From Mercenaria mercenaria (lineage: Eukaryota > Mollusca > Bivalvia > Venerida > Veneridae): DNA of 64,000 bases. Position numbers and translations under genes: made by a program. Below are positions 37,301 through 49,800 of the stretch, in pieces (position 1 is the stretch's first letter; each line of letters opens with the position of its first letter). The stretch spans positions 60,849,501-60,913,500 of the forward strand of contig NC_069369.1 in NCBI RefSeq assembly GCF_021730395.1, in the 5' to 3' direction. The notes under the pieces were generated by a model. That model saw nothing but the letters and a program-made list of their open reading frames with translations, had not been told where the DNA came from and ran no database searches.

Positions 37301-39693
37301 AGTAAAATACTCACGGAGAAAAATCGACTTGTAAAGACGAGTAATCCAACAGAGGTGAAAGTAGACGCTTTAAGAAATACATTAAAAGCAGCGAGAGATT
37401 CTCTGAAATCGGAACATAGAGATATAATAACACTAGAAAATGACATTCACAAAAGCATAGAAACTTGCAATGGTAGAAAGAAACACCATGATACGGAAAG
37501 GTTGGCTACAAATCAAAAACTAGAAACAATCCCAAAGGAAATTGCGATCTTAAATGAACAGATAAAGGCACATGATGACAGCATAGGCGCGCTTGATAAA
37601 AGCGCACGGGATCTAGATAATCGAGCTGAAAATCTAAGATGGGCAGCAAGGCAGAAGACAGAGAATAGAATAATAGGTGGTGTATTTGGTGGTGTAATTG
37701 GAGGAATTGTAGGCTTTGCTCTGGCACCATTTACAGGTATTTTTGCCAGTTTTCTAAAACTCATTGCTATTCATGTATTTATTTCCATGTTCGATTTATG
37801 CTTACTTATTTATTTCTATCCAACGTTCGTTGATAAGGCATAAACCATATTTTTAATTTCTTTACTGGTGGTCATTAAAAGTATGAAACGTTCGGGCAAT
37901 CAAATTAAGAAATGCTCTGTATTACTTTTTTAATTATTAAAAGGAAACCAGTATTCTGGTTTCAAAGTTAAAATCTTTAAGCAAATGATTATAGTGCCTT
38001 ATTTAAGAAAATATGTACGTTATACGCCAACTAAATGATTTCGTAAGGGCAGAGCCCGAGCGAATTTCTGTACGCAGCGATAACCAATTTAGGTATATCA
38101 AAACATTTTTCTGGTATGTAATGCATAATAGGTAACGTTCACAAATATATTCTTGTTATTTTAGGTTGGACAAGTTTAGCAATCGCTACAGCTGCTGCTG
38201 GATTTGGTGTTGGAGTAAATCTAGATGACGCTGATGATTGTAATAGAAATGCCCGACGTCTCAGAGATGACGCGGCGTCTGAGCGGCGACAAGCACAAAC
38301 CCTAAGATCAGAACGAGGCACACTGGAGGTAGAGAAACGGACCTTACAATCTGAGATTAGTGCACTTCATACAAGTTCAGGTATTTACATATTGGAGCAA
38401 TTTACAAAGTATTGTGTTTGCTGTATTGCACAGGTTTTAAATTTGCAATAAGTGTATTACGAACTTTGACGGCTCCATTAGATATCTTACATCTCCATTA
38501 ATTCTAATTGAGTAGTTTATAATTAGATTGCTTTCTTTTAAATGATTGAAGGTGAACTACAACAGGCAGCTGACGGTGTGCACGATGTAAGCAGAAGCCT
38601 TCGTTCATCCGTCGACGATATCGTTGATTTACTGCGAGCTATTGGGGTTTGTTGAACGCTGTATATTATGTTTTTGCTATTATATGTCATAAGTGCTTCA
38701 AAACAGTGTTGCAGTTTATTTAATAATAACATGTTCTCTGCAAGTAAATTATTTAGCCAGTATTCGGTGGACATTCTATCCTTCGCACAGAATACATATT
38801 ATAAGAATATATTGTTTCAGCAATTAAATAGTCCTATATTTGCATGAACAGTATGCAATTTTGATTTTAATAGCTTGTCTCCGATAAACAGACTGCCAAG
38901 TTGTAGCGAAAACGTGTTGATATTCTCTTTCCAGGACATGGATACAGCGATGAAAGAGGCAGAACTACAAAGCGACTTCTTTGTCATAATACAGAACGCG
39001 TTTGCTCGTAATCCTGAAACTTTAGGAGCTACGTCACAGCCCTATCTTGATAAACTTAAGGTAAACTTTAGGAGTTAAGTAACAGCCCTATCTTGATAAA
39101 CTTAAGGTGAACTTTAGGAGCTAAGTCACAGACCTATCTTGATAAACTTAAGGTAAACTTTAGGAGCTAAGTCACAGCCCTATCTTGATAAACTTAGGGT
39201 AATGTGAAGAACAGCTTCATTATTTAGACCATTTTTAAAGAGTTTTTTTCCCATAGATATCCTGGCATTTCGGATTGACTTTCAACAAAACGGTAACATA
39301 TCAAAAGGTATATTTATTTAACATGTTTTGCTTGTTTCTCTCCAGATTACCACTATATTACTTGTCATTCTTCGTCCCCGATAAATTGAATATCTCACTG
39401 GATATTAACTCACTGATCTCGGACCAAAAATAAAAAGTTGGCTATGATAATTTGTTATATGTAATCCAAAATTTCAGTACCTAAGTCATTTAGCTTTAAT
39501 ATTATTCTAAAAAAATCAACTTAAATCATATAGATTACATGTATAATATGAGTTATTATCTGTTTTAAAGTTCTGAAAATTCTAAAATGGACGTTTATTA
39601 GCTGCCTATTTAGATGTATATGAATTGCAGGAGAAGTGGATACGACTGGAGAAAATACTTGTGCATCATGGGGCCAAAGCCAGTCTGACATAG
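34324..39693 (+). CDS. secreted helical hairpin family, gene 3 (complete)
   Basis: Exons: 34324-34383, 37157-37736, 38165-38380, 38552-38646, 38935-39060, 39631-39693 (stop TAG); 379 residues, open throughout. Signal peptide MRNYFCIFIVSIALQLIYAQ (1-20). Residues 21-190 are charged and helical with coiled-coil character (QQVANSFKRMLEADGSKIL, NEQIKAHDDSIGALDKSARD). Residues about 193-233 form a glycine/alanine-rich hydrophobic hairpin, GGVFGGVIGGIVGFALAPF then SLAIATAAAGFGVGVN, split by an intron at the turn. Cys124 (ETCNG) and Cys239 (DADDC) flank the hairpin and could pair. The rest is helical and ends AKASLT. The plan suggests a secreted protein that inserts a hairpin into membranes. The ALAPFTG stretch recalls apolipoprotein L; helical pore-formers are an alternative. 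Not a family I can name. Exon 5's donor is repeated four times. Confidence 0.85.
34384..36666 (+). other. gene 3 intron 1 (first part)
   Basis: No coding exon seen. Two further CTTTCGAT blocks lie at 34535 and 34565, as in intron 1 of genes 2 and 4. A 147-codon minus-strand open frame at 35392-35835 matches nothing I know. A GTTCT-type microsatellite lies near 35418-35445 and repeated AAAAGTCGTACTGT blocks at about 35050-35460. Confidence 0.5.
36667..36899 (+). mobile_element. palindromic MITE, copy 5
   Basis: Complete copy in gene 3 intron 1. It has private variants (GGCTCCATGC in one arm, TTTTAAAGCCTATTGGAATT in the spacer, GCACACCCAC in the right arm) shared only with copy 6. Confidence 0.85.
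39019..39202 (+). repeat. 46 bp tandem repeat spanning the exon 5 splice donor of gene 3
   Basis: Four units starting at 39019, 39065, 39111 and 39157. Each is ACTTTAGGAGCTAAGTCACA...CTTGATAAACTTAAGGTAA, that is, the last 42 coding bases of exon 5 plus its GT donor. The GT dinucleotides fall at 39061, 39107, 39153 and 39199. Only the first donor keeps the exon length found in genes 1, 2 and 4 (126 nt). Confidence 0.9.
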
Positions 39694-40436
39694 ATGAGTG
39701 GAATATGCATTTATGTTATTCAATGTAAAAACACGAACAGGTCTCAGTGTGTAAGGTGGAAAATATATCTTGTTTTTCGGTGTACTCTTTAATATGCTAT
39801 CGTTTTGTAAGATGGATAAGTCGTCCGGGAATGCTCCCAGTGTAACGACGTTACTGTAAATATTACACTTTTGTTGTCTGTTGTAGGACATTAGTGTGTT
39901 AAGATGAGAAACAACTGATTTTATGAAGGCTACATTCATCGCATAAATGCCTTATTTTTTGTATTATTTGACTTATTTTCAAGTGTATAATTATTGTTCA
40001 TTTAAATTGTATTATGGTTAAATTTTGTTTAATATATGGTTCATCTTATACATGTTACCAGGAATGTTACCAGTCATAATTTAATATGTATGGAATATAA
40101 CTTACAAACTTCGTCAGATGAAATTGAAAAAAATATTTCAATTCATATGAGAGCCATATTCTTTGTTTCTGATGTTACATTATAGGGTTAGTATATATAT
40201 CATAACATAACACTCTTTGTTTATCATTAAAGACACATCACAACCTAGTGACCTACTTTTTCCGCCAACACGAACTTCGTGAAAATCAGTCTCATAATAC
40301 TGGTGTGGTACAACTGTACTACAAAAAATATTGCATTAATAACTTCGATGGTAGTGCTTTAAACTGTACTACTTAATTACAAGTATACAACGTATGATAA
40401 TTAATGCCTTACCAATAATAATAATATGAGCCGTGC
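39694..40436. other. gene 3 3' UTR and flank, shared with gene 4
   Basis: Blocks here reappear in order after gene 4, for example ACTTACAAACTTCGTCAGAT at about 40100 and 61740, and TGGTTCATCTTATACATGTT at about 40037 and 61675. The duplication that made genes 3 and 4 therefore extends at least 500 bp past the stop codons. Confidence 0.65.
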
Positions 40437-40663
40437 CATGGGAAAACCAACATAGTGGGTGTGCGACCAGCATGGATCCAGACCAGCCTGCGCATCCGCG
40501 CAGTCTGGTCAGGCTCCATGCTGTTCGCTTTTAAAGCCTATTGGAATTGGAGAAACTGTTAGCGAACAGCATGGATCCTGACCAGACTGCGCGGATGCGC
40601 AGGCTGGTCTGGATCCATGCTGGTCGCACACCCACTATGTTGGTTTTCCCATGACACGGCTCA
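40437..40663 (+). mobile_element. palindromic MITE, copy 6
   Basis: Complete copy downstream of gene 3, flanked by TA on both sides. It shares nearly all private variants with copy 5, and its inner arms GTGGGTGTGCG/CGCACACCCAC are fully complementary. Confidence 0.85.
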
Positions 40664-41606
40664 TATTATGAAAGGGCCTTAACTGTATCAAATTTAGTAA
40701 AATACGGGACACTAAAATAAGTAAATAGGGACTTTATACTTTATTCTCTGTACCTATGGATGCGTTTTAAATTGACCTCTATCTTCGCACCGATAATTGT
40801 TAACATAATCCACAAAAAGTAGCAATAAAAGCACTTTGTACACATGTCATATGATCAACCTTTCAGTTATTCCGCTAAAATGATCATATCCAACCAGCAC
40901 CGCGTGGACAAAAGTACATGAATATTAAATAATTTAATACAAGTACTTTGGATGCTGGAGAAGCATACTAACTGTATGTAGCGTAGTCCACCATTTAATA
41001 GTACTTCACCCAGGTTCTTTTGATAAATAAACAGTCCGTTTTCTAAATGTATTGTTATTTATTTTCACTACAAATATTTTCCATTATGCTTTCGCTCTCA
41101 TCCTAAATAAATGTTTAACAAAACTATTTTATTTCCAATGTTTCTAATTAGTTCCGAGTTTCCAGTAAGTTCTTGTACGCTTCGTACCACCAGGTACCTT
41201 ACTTCCTACGACCCTACATTTCGTACGACTGTCACTTCTGTCGCTTTCTCTACCAGTTCTGCCTCTTCTGTCAGTTATGCCACTATCACATAGAGAGAAG
41301 GCTGTATTTGTGCTAAATGTACGTAGCGCTGTCTGCAGTCTGATTAAAATAATCTCCTCAATAACGCTACGCATGAGAATCTGACAGCGACCCGTCGGAG
41401 GTCACCTTCTCGTGACCTTTACACCAACCAATCAACAGCTTGCTTTCAACTTTTTGAAAGTGAAAGTAGAAGTAAAAACATTCTATTTTTAGCCTCATGA
41501 GCATGGGATCCGAATTTTTAGTGTGATGAACACGCGTTTATAATTCTTATGACGACCGCATTGAAAGTTAAGCGACACAATTTTTCCCGTTCATTACTTC
41601 ATGAAA
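40664..41606. other. intergenic DNA left of the Polinton
   Basis: AT-rich. A short minus-strand open frame at 41144-41374 (Arg/Thr-rich) is unrecognised. The last six bases before the element, AACGTC at 41607-41612, are its left target duplication. Confidence 0.4.
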
Positions 41607-41612
41607 AACGTC

Positions 41613-41722
41613 AGTAGTTAACCTCATCTCTTCAGACGAACTTGATGACCTTTTTTCCTTCTATACTCTATGTAAATGATGCAATCGGGTTGGGAGGGAA
41701 TTTTCAGAATCGTTCTTGCGGA
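41613..41722 (+). repeat. Polinton left terminal inverted repeat
   Basis: 110 bp, inverted copy of 51478-51587, with one visible mismatch in a T-run. Starts 5'-AG, as Polinton ends do. Confidence 0.9.
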
Positions 41723-43085
41723 ACGTTATCGAGGTAGAGAGATATATTAGGTACACCGATTTAACATTTTTAACTGTTCATTATTTAAACCCAGCCAGGA
41801 ACGTAGTCAACCGTTCCAAGTGTTACCGTGGATAGTTATACAACTCATGTACAAATGCCATCATTTTGTTCAATTTAACACTTACATGTAACTACAAACT
41901 AGTTTATTATTAAATTTATGTTATGTATTATTTAGTTCTATAGGGAACTGTAAGTATTGGTTTTAAGTATACCCTCCCTCCCTCCCAATGTTAATCAAAT
42001 ATCATTTTGTGAAATTCCATTTTAAACTATTTGAAATGCTCTTGGTATAAACAGGTTGCAACCCTGTAAATATCAAACAAGTTTAAACATGTTTAGGAAA
42101 GTATCCTTCATAATATATTACAGTGTTTTACTACTTACTTATTATTTGTTAACAGCTTATCAACGATGTAACATCATACTACATGTAGCAGTCTACACGC
42201 TTTTTTCCCCGGTCGAGTAACCATTAAGGTGAAGCTTCTATATATATATATAATGTACTTTCCGTAGTGCAAATATAGAAATTGTGTCAAGTTAATAATG
42301 ATATCAAATATTGGACTTTCCTATTTAAATATACTAACAGTCCACGGTTCATAACTCCACATATCGGTAAACAAGCATACTAGAGGTACATTTTTACGCA
42401 AGTGCCAATTTGATTTATACATAATAAACTCTTAATAAATATGTAAATAAAGACATTTCACAAGTTAAACTTTCTTTAATATGACTATGAGATCCCATTT
42501 TAACAAAATATATATTGAATTTTGCATCTACATATTTTGAATTGGTGTATTTATCATTTATTTATATGACATAGTTACAAAATTAATTCAGTATTGCTGC
42601 AGCAAAAAGCAGTTTACGTAGATAACCAATCAAGAAATGTTTTGATTAAGACCTATCATAATATTGTTTTAATGTTTAAACGGTTTGTCATTAGTCAAAC
42701 AGACGTCAAGGAGACAACAGCAAGATACAGGTAAGATTTAACAGACGATAATCTTTTTTTCACTTAAATATAGATTTAATGTTTTGCTACGGGAAATTGG
42801 CCTTATTCACTCGGCAATGCAATTATACTTAATAGGCGGGTAGTTTGTAGGATATTTTGTATACGGGGTAAAGAGGTTTCAAAGTGTTATTCTATCTTTC
42901 ATATTTGACAGGTGGCACGCGCCAGTGTCCTTTTATGGTTTAAACATTCAAAATAACAAGACTGGATAAAGTTTATGTCAATTTATTTACAAGATATTTA
43001 CAAGACAAACAATACAATACACAAGCTATACAAAAGACCTTCTGTTTAGAAATCAAAATCTGTATATACAATATGTATGTAAAAA

Positions 43086-44359
43086 TCACTGCAGGTCATT
43101 AGCTTTCACCCAGCTGTTGAACTTTTTAGGATAATATCTCCATTTCACAAAGTATTGTTTATTCTGTCCTTTGCCTCTAGTTTTGAGAATTTGTTCTATT
43201 TTAAATGCCTGGTCTGGATCATAGTCCACTTTCTGTAATTCACTCTGATAAAATGTTCCTTTAATTTCTTCATCTTGCAAATCATCCAGCCTGTATACAG
43301 GCAAAGTTCCTCTGTGGTAACGTTTTGAAACTCGGAACACTTCTCCACTGTACGTTTGATCATACGCACGAGTAAACACATTTCTCAAATACGTAATCCT
43401 TACATAGTCACCAGTTTTAAACTTGAACCTTTTGAGTGTTTGTTTCTCCAGCTTTACGCGCGATTTATTCTGTGTAAAGTAAGTTGCAAGCCGAACCTCT
43501 TCTTCATTATCTGAGTTAACACTGATAGGTGTCCTTCCAATTGTTCTATGGTATGTGTTATTATATGACATTGCAAAGGCTGATAAAACTGGTAGAAATG
43601 TGTAATTGTCCTTGTAGGTTAAGTAGCGCATTATTCTCAATTTTAAACTTAAAACTGCACGTTCGCTCGTGCTCGCCTTTGTCTCATTCTGTGTTGGCGA
43701 GTATAAGATGTTGTATTTCTTCATTAGATCTTGTACCGACTTGGCTCTGAACTCCTGACCTGAAATTATACAACTGATTGTAGTTTATTCTTTTTTGAAA
43801 AATATAAAAAAAAAGAAACAAAACAAAAAAGAGTGATTTTACTTATGATTGTAAATAATGTATCAATGTAAAAATTTTTTTTTATAAGAACTTCAAGACA
43901 TATACCTTTGTCAGTTATCAATCTCTTTGGCATACGGCCTGAATTTGTGAAGATGTCTTTAAATGCCTCTGTCACATCATTTCCAGTTTTCTGTTTGAGA
44001 GGTCTTAGCCAGACGTACTTGCTGAATGTATCGATAACTAACAGTATGTATTTGTATCCTTTGTTCCATTTCGCAAACTTGACCATATCGATTAAGTCTG
44101 CCATCCAAAAGTCGTCTTTTCCTGCACTGACTACATGGTTTCTTTGAAACCGTCTTCTCACTGGTTTATGTAAACTGTATGATTCTTGGTCATGAAGAAA
44201 CTTTCTTATCCTGTGCATACCAATGTTAAATTTGCCTTCCTCTTTTACTGCTTTGTACAATTTTTGCGGTCCGCTGAAACTCGCAGGATGCGACGGATCA
44301 AAATAAATCCTTTTAAATAGTTTTCCCATTGAGCCATTTCTGCACTGTCCAAAATCCAC
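43086..44359 (-). CDS. Polinton integrase with C-terminal chromodomain
   Basis: Part of the Polinton. Retroviral-type integrase core with FWMADLIDM and LLVIDTFSKYVWLRPL, and a C-terminal chromodomain (QYFVKWRYYPKKFNSW). It is in two coding blocks separated by a short non-coding gap with splice-like borders; introns are known in animal Polinton genes. The integrase inserts the element and makes the 6 bp target duplication. Whether this copy is complete is not clear. Confidence 0.85.
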
Positions 44360-44395
44360 AACGTAAATGAAATAATTGTTTATACATTAAGTATT

Positions 44396-46267
44396 TTATT
44401 CAGTATCAGACTCGTCCTCCTCGCTTTCTTCATCACTTTCCTCGTCAGACAATTCTGTCTCAAACAGCTCCTTAAAGTCAGGCTTGTACTTTCGCAGTAC
44501 ACGCTTAATTGCCGATTGAATGCTTACATTCTTCTGTGTCAATGAATGTATGTCTTGTAAAATCTTTTGATGCAGTGTACTGTTTTGAAATGGCAGAATA
44601 TACGAATCCAACAAATACTCGTATTTTGTGAAGAATGTGCGTTCATTATACGGCTGGATACGATCTTCTGTCATTTCCTGTGCAGACTCCTTGTCTTCTC
44701 CGTCCTGTATAAACTGATTATACAATTTATCGTATTTATCGTCGTTACAGTCTATAGCTTTATTCCAGAGGGATAGATAAGCCTGATTGTCTTCAACGTT
44801 ATCTCCCATTTCACCATCACTGCTGCTTTCTATTTTTCTTTTCTTTGGTTGCGTAGTATCGTTATTTTCTGCACACCACCCTCGTTTTACGTGTCTCTGT
44901 ACATCATGCGAAGAGTCAAACAAAAGTCCACAATCGTCGCAAGCATTCGTATTTTCAGCCATAATTTCACTGTTATTTCCTGCGATGTCTACAGTTTGAA
45001 TTCCGACTGACAAATGATTTAAATCTGATTGTTGCTCGCCTTTTATACAATTTTGGCCTGGTTCTGTCATCTGATTGGTCAGTTCTGTCAGGCTTTCGTT
45101 GTTCGTAGATCTTCTGTCTATCCACATTAAATCATATTTCAGTCTGACATGTTCCGGTGTAAATGGTTTTAAATCCACCAATAGAAAGCCATAGGGCTGT
45201 TTAGTTGCTTTCTCAAACTTCTTTAAAAAGTATTCAGTTTTACCAGGGTACATCTGTCTCGCTAATGTGATCATAGATTGTTTGTCGACTGGATTATTGA
45301 ACATTACCAGATAATGACAGTTTCTCCTCTGTGTCGGATCCTTGCTGGCGTAGAGGTTTTGATTGATGGAAATCACCGACAAAAATCGGTGGTGCGATCC
45401 CTCCGTGAATAAATCTGTAATTCTTTTGTCCTTTCCAGCCTCTGCCATCATATCGTCCAGAATTAGCAAGTTATTTAACTTTGTGTCAAAATATTCGTCT
45501 TCGTTTATGTCGGATGGAATGCCTTGGTACCTCTGGGTAAACTGTGCTTTGTATTTCCCCATACATTGGTTGCCATCTCTTGTACAGCCACACTATTCTT
45601 TGTACACCAGGCTTAATTCTGTAGATATGATTTTGCAGCAATTCCTTTACAAATGTTGTCTTTCCACATGCTGAAAAGGAATAAGTTTCTGCAATACAAA
45701 TGTTTGAGTAAATAGACTAGTATGTATTAGCAAAATTATAGGGCAAAAAAAAGGATATACATTAAGGTTATATTCTCACTGGTAAACTCTTTATGTTTAT
45801 AAAATTTAGGAAACACTGAAAACAAAATATATACCTGTGGGACCAGAAATCATCATGGTAAAAGGATGCTGTAGAATAGTTGGTTTGATTTCCTGCGGTC
45901 CTCCCTGAAGCGCTCCTTGCGGAGCTCCTCTCGACGCTCCCTGTGACACGTCTTCTGGAGCTCCTTGCGGAGCTCCCTGTAAGGGAGCTCTCGGCGCTCC
46001 CAAATGCGCTCCCGGCGCTCCTTGCGGAGCTCCCTGTAAGGGAGCTCCCAAATGCGCTCCCAAAGGCGTTCCCAAATGCGCTCCCGGCGCTCCTTGCGGA
46101 GCTCCCTGTAAGGGAGCTCCCAAATGCGCTCCCGTTGCGAAATTAGGCATGTGAGTTGAAATTCTGAAGTGCTCATCTTCATTTAGATGTTTGTTTCTTT
46201 TATGCCGCATCATGTTGAATCTACTACAAAATGTTACACCACACTCCAGACAGTTAATTCTATCCAT
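44396..46267 (-). CDS. Polinton FtsK/HerA-type packaging ATPase with zinc fingers
   Basis: Part of the Polinton, in at least two coding blocks. It begins with a C2H2 finger (CLECGVTFCSRFNMMRHKRN), then a low-complexity linker of repeated GAPQGAP/GAHLGAP units, then an ATP-binding segment (MISGPTG) and, in the next block, Walker B (LLILDDMM) and HHRFLSVISINQNLY. A second C2H2 finger (CDDCGLLFDSSHDVQRH) and an acidic Asp/Glu-rich C-terminus follow. In this family the ATPase is related to viral genome-packaging motors. Confidence 0.8.
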
Positions 46268-46819
46268 CTTTACACTGCGACGCGTCTGTGATGAAACTGA
46301 TTCAAGTGTATAATAAATAGCGTATTTAAATATTTTTTCAATGTTAAAATGAAATCAGCCTGTACTACTAACCAATCAGAATGAACTAAATTTAAGTTTC
46401 TTGATTGGTTTAAATACTTAGGTACTCATACCAAACTTTTCATTTCCAGATTGAGAGCCAACACCATCAGATCTACAGTGAAATAACAGTGCTGCTACAA
46501 TCTACAGTCAGCAAAACAACAAGATAAGGTATTTATAATTTACTTACAGCATTAACAGTTGTGCATAGAAAAAGGTAATGATTATATATTCGCATGTTAG
46601 TCTCGCCTGGATATTTGTAGTCTCGCCTGGTAGTTGTTTTTATCTTTAAAATGCATTTATGAAGTTAGCATACTTGTTTCTCAAATGAACACAAAATATC
46701 CGATTTCAGTATTTTGACCAATCAGATTCATTCTAAAACAACCTATGAGATTGTTTACTATAAAAAACGTGTTCACTTAGTACCTCTATCTTTCTGTTTC
46801 TAGAAATCAAACAGTCAAC

Positions 46820-49800
46820 ATGGCTTACACTTGTGAAGAATGTGGAGCTGAATTTAAAAAACTCAGTCAGCTACTTCAGCACAGACGGATTCAAAACCAC
46901 TGGACTAAGTTTATATGTCCAAGTTGCAAGAAGAGTTTTACAAGAAGAGACAACCTGGACAGGCATATGAAAAAGCATAGTGATGAAAATGCTCATCACT
47001 GTCCAGAGTGTCTAAAAGTTTTTACACGTAGGGATGCTTTAGATGATCATTTCCAACGACACCACGACCAGACAGGAGGAGGACAGAAGCGAATATCGAA
47101 CGCAAGTGAGAATGATGGACCTATCAAAAAGTTAAAAAAGGGTGCAGACCCACATCAGTTTTATACTCTGACGAAAATTAAAAGTCAACGGATCGAGAAA
47201 TTCAAGACAACAGCTACATTCTACAAGATCTCGTTTCAAAACATTGAAGTAACTGAAAATATATCTTCAACTTTGCGAAGAATGTTTGCCTCTATATTTC
47301 AAGATGTAACGGATAGAGCAAAATCTGAAGATTTGTTGAGGGTGACAGTTCAAACTCCGACTTTGGATTACCCGATCGTCATTCCTTTCATAAAATTACC
47401 TGAATTAACTGCTGACAGGTTTATGTCAGACATTGAGCGGGTGCTTCGATCGAACGAAGATTTTGCCATTGATTCAGGCTTGATGTTAGAAATCACACAT
47501 GTTGACATGCCCAAAGGAGGAACTAGAAAGAGATGTAAATTTGTTGACCTGGATAAATTTTTATCGGATAAAAAGTGCATACTTCGTGTTCAAAATCGGG
47601 ACAATTTATGTTGCGCTAGAGCCATTATTACCGCAAAAGCAAGGAAAGATGGCCATGAAAAATGGAACAGTATACGTCAAGGTTGTGAGATACAAAGACG
47701 ACTGGCTGAAAAATTACATAAGGAAGCGGGTGTTCCTCCTACACAATGTGGAATACAAGAGATAAAAATATTTCAATCGTTGATGACAGAGTACCAGATA
47801 TATGTGGTATCCAAAGAACATTTCAATGCGATTATCTTCAAAGGTCCAGAGGCAGAAAAAAAGATATACTTGTATTATCATGATCATCATTATGATGTGA
47901 TCACTAGTATGCCGGCGTTCGTATCCAGGAACTACTATTGTACCCAGTGTGACAAAGGTTATGATCACAAAGAAGATCATAAATGCAACTCTGTTTGCTA
48001 TGCGTGACGCAAAGTACATAATCAAATGAAAGATAACTGGATAGAATGCGAAACATTTCGTCGATTCTTCCGTGGTCAGGAGTGCTATGATCTCCACAAA
48101 CGACTTACAGCTAAAGGAAATTCAACGTGTTCTGCCATCTACCGATGTACCGAGTGTGGAAAGACTGTTAACAAGAAAATGAACAAGAAGCATATATGTG
48201 GACAAATCATTTGTAATATGTGCAAAGACTTCTTCCCGGAAACACATAAATGTTACATGATACCGGAATCCACAGGCTTTCAGGAAGAACCAATGTCCAT
48301 TGAAGAAGAGTTAATCAGTGACAATGCAAAAACATATATTTTCTTTTTGACTTTGAATGTACACGAGACGACTTTGTAGAATGTGACATGAAGTATAGTC
48401 CTGATGTTTTTGGAAAATGTCAAAATTGTTTAAAGTCTGACTGTGGTGTATATGAACACAAACCAAATCTTTGTGTAGTTCAGAAAGTATGTACACTTTG
48501 TATGGACAAAGAATTTAATTGTGAGAATTGCGGTCAAAGGGAGTATATCTTTGCTGGTGACAACACTTTTAACGATTTCTGTCACTGGTTGTTTTTAGAA
48601 GAGAATTACAACTCTACTGTATAATGCCATAACTTCCAAGGGTACGATTCTTATCCCATACTTCAGTATTTGTATGCAAATGCAATAGTACCAAAAGTGA
48701 TACCCAATGGGGCAAAATTCATGTGCCTTACGGTACCAAGTTGCAAAATCAAAATGATTGACTCTATAAACTTTCTCCCCATGGCACTTTCTAAATTGCC
48801 AGCAATGTTTGGCTTTGATGAACTGAAGAAGGGCTACTTTCCTCATTTATTCAACAAGAAAGAAAACCAGCGGGTTGTTCTCGACGGTCTACCAGACCTT
48901 TCATTCTATAATCCAGATGGAATGAAACCAGACGACAGACAAACGTTTTTGAAATGGTACTCAAGACATAAAAATGACACATCTGACTTCCAAGAACAGC
49001 TATTGGACTATTGTAAATCAGACACTGACATCTTGAGACGATGTTGCTTGAGATTCCGTGAAGATTTCATGGATACCACTGACATTGACCCCTTTGAACA
49101 GTGTATCACAATGGCATCCGCTTGTAACCTGGTGTTTAGAACCAAATTTTTAGAATCTGAAACTATTGGTCTTATCCCACGTCAAGGGTATAATCCTGAA
49201 CAAAAACAGTCTATGAAAGCTTTACAGTGGGTGAAATATATATCTCACATTGAAGGGTATAAAATTCAACATGCTCGAAATGGCGGAGAAAAGGTCATAG
49301 GACCATACAGGGTAGATGGTTACTATGAATCCAAAAATGCGGGAAAAATTGTATTAGAATTTCATGGAGATTTTTGGCATGGAAACCCCACTAAATATTC
49401 TAGGTCAACTGTCAATCCAGTTAACCAGTTGACAATGGGAGAGTTGCATGATAAAACTATAGAAAAACAAAGATATCTTGAGAATGATGGCTATACCTAT
49501 ATTTGCATTTGGGAATCAGAATTTGATAAACAGGTTTCAAATGATAGCAACATGAGGTCATTTATTGAAAGTCTTGACATCATTTCTCCGTTGGAACCGC
49601 GTGATGCATTTTATATAGGTCGAACAGAAGCATATACATTGTACAAAGAAGCTTCCGCAGACGAAACAATAGATTACTACGACGTAACTTCTCTCTACCC
49701 ATGGGTAAATAAGACCGGGAAAATCCCGTTAGGTCATCCAAAAATTATCACAGAAAACTTCAAAGAGTTGGATATATATGAGAGTCTAATTAAGTGTAAA

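Noticed and set aside
45853-46182. 109-codon Arg/Glu-rich open frame on the minus strand
   Set aside because: Out-of-frame shadow of the GAP-repeat linker in the Polinton ATPase.
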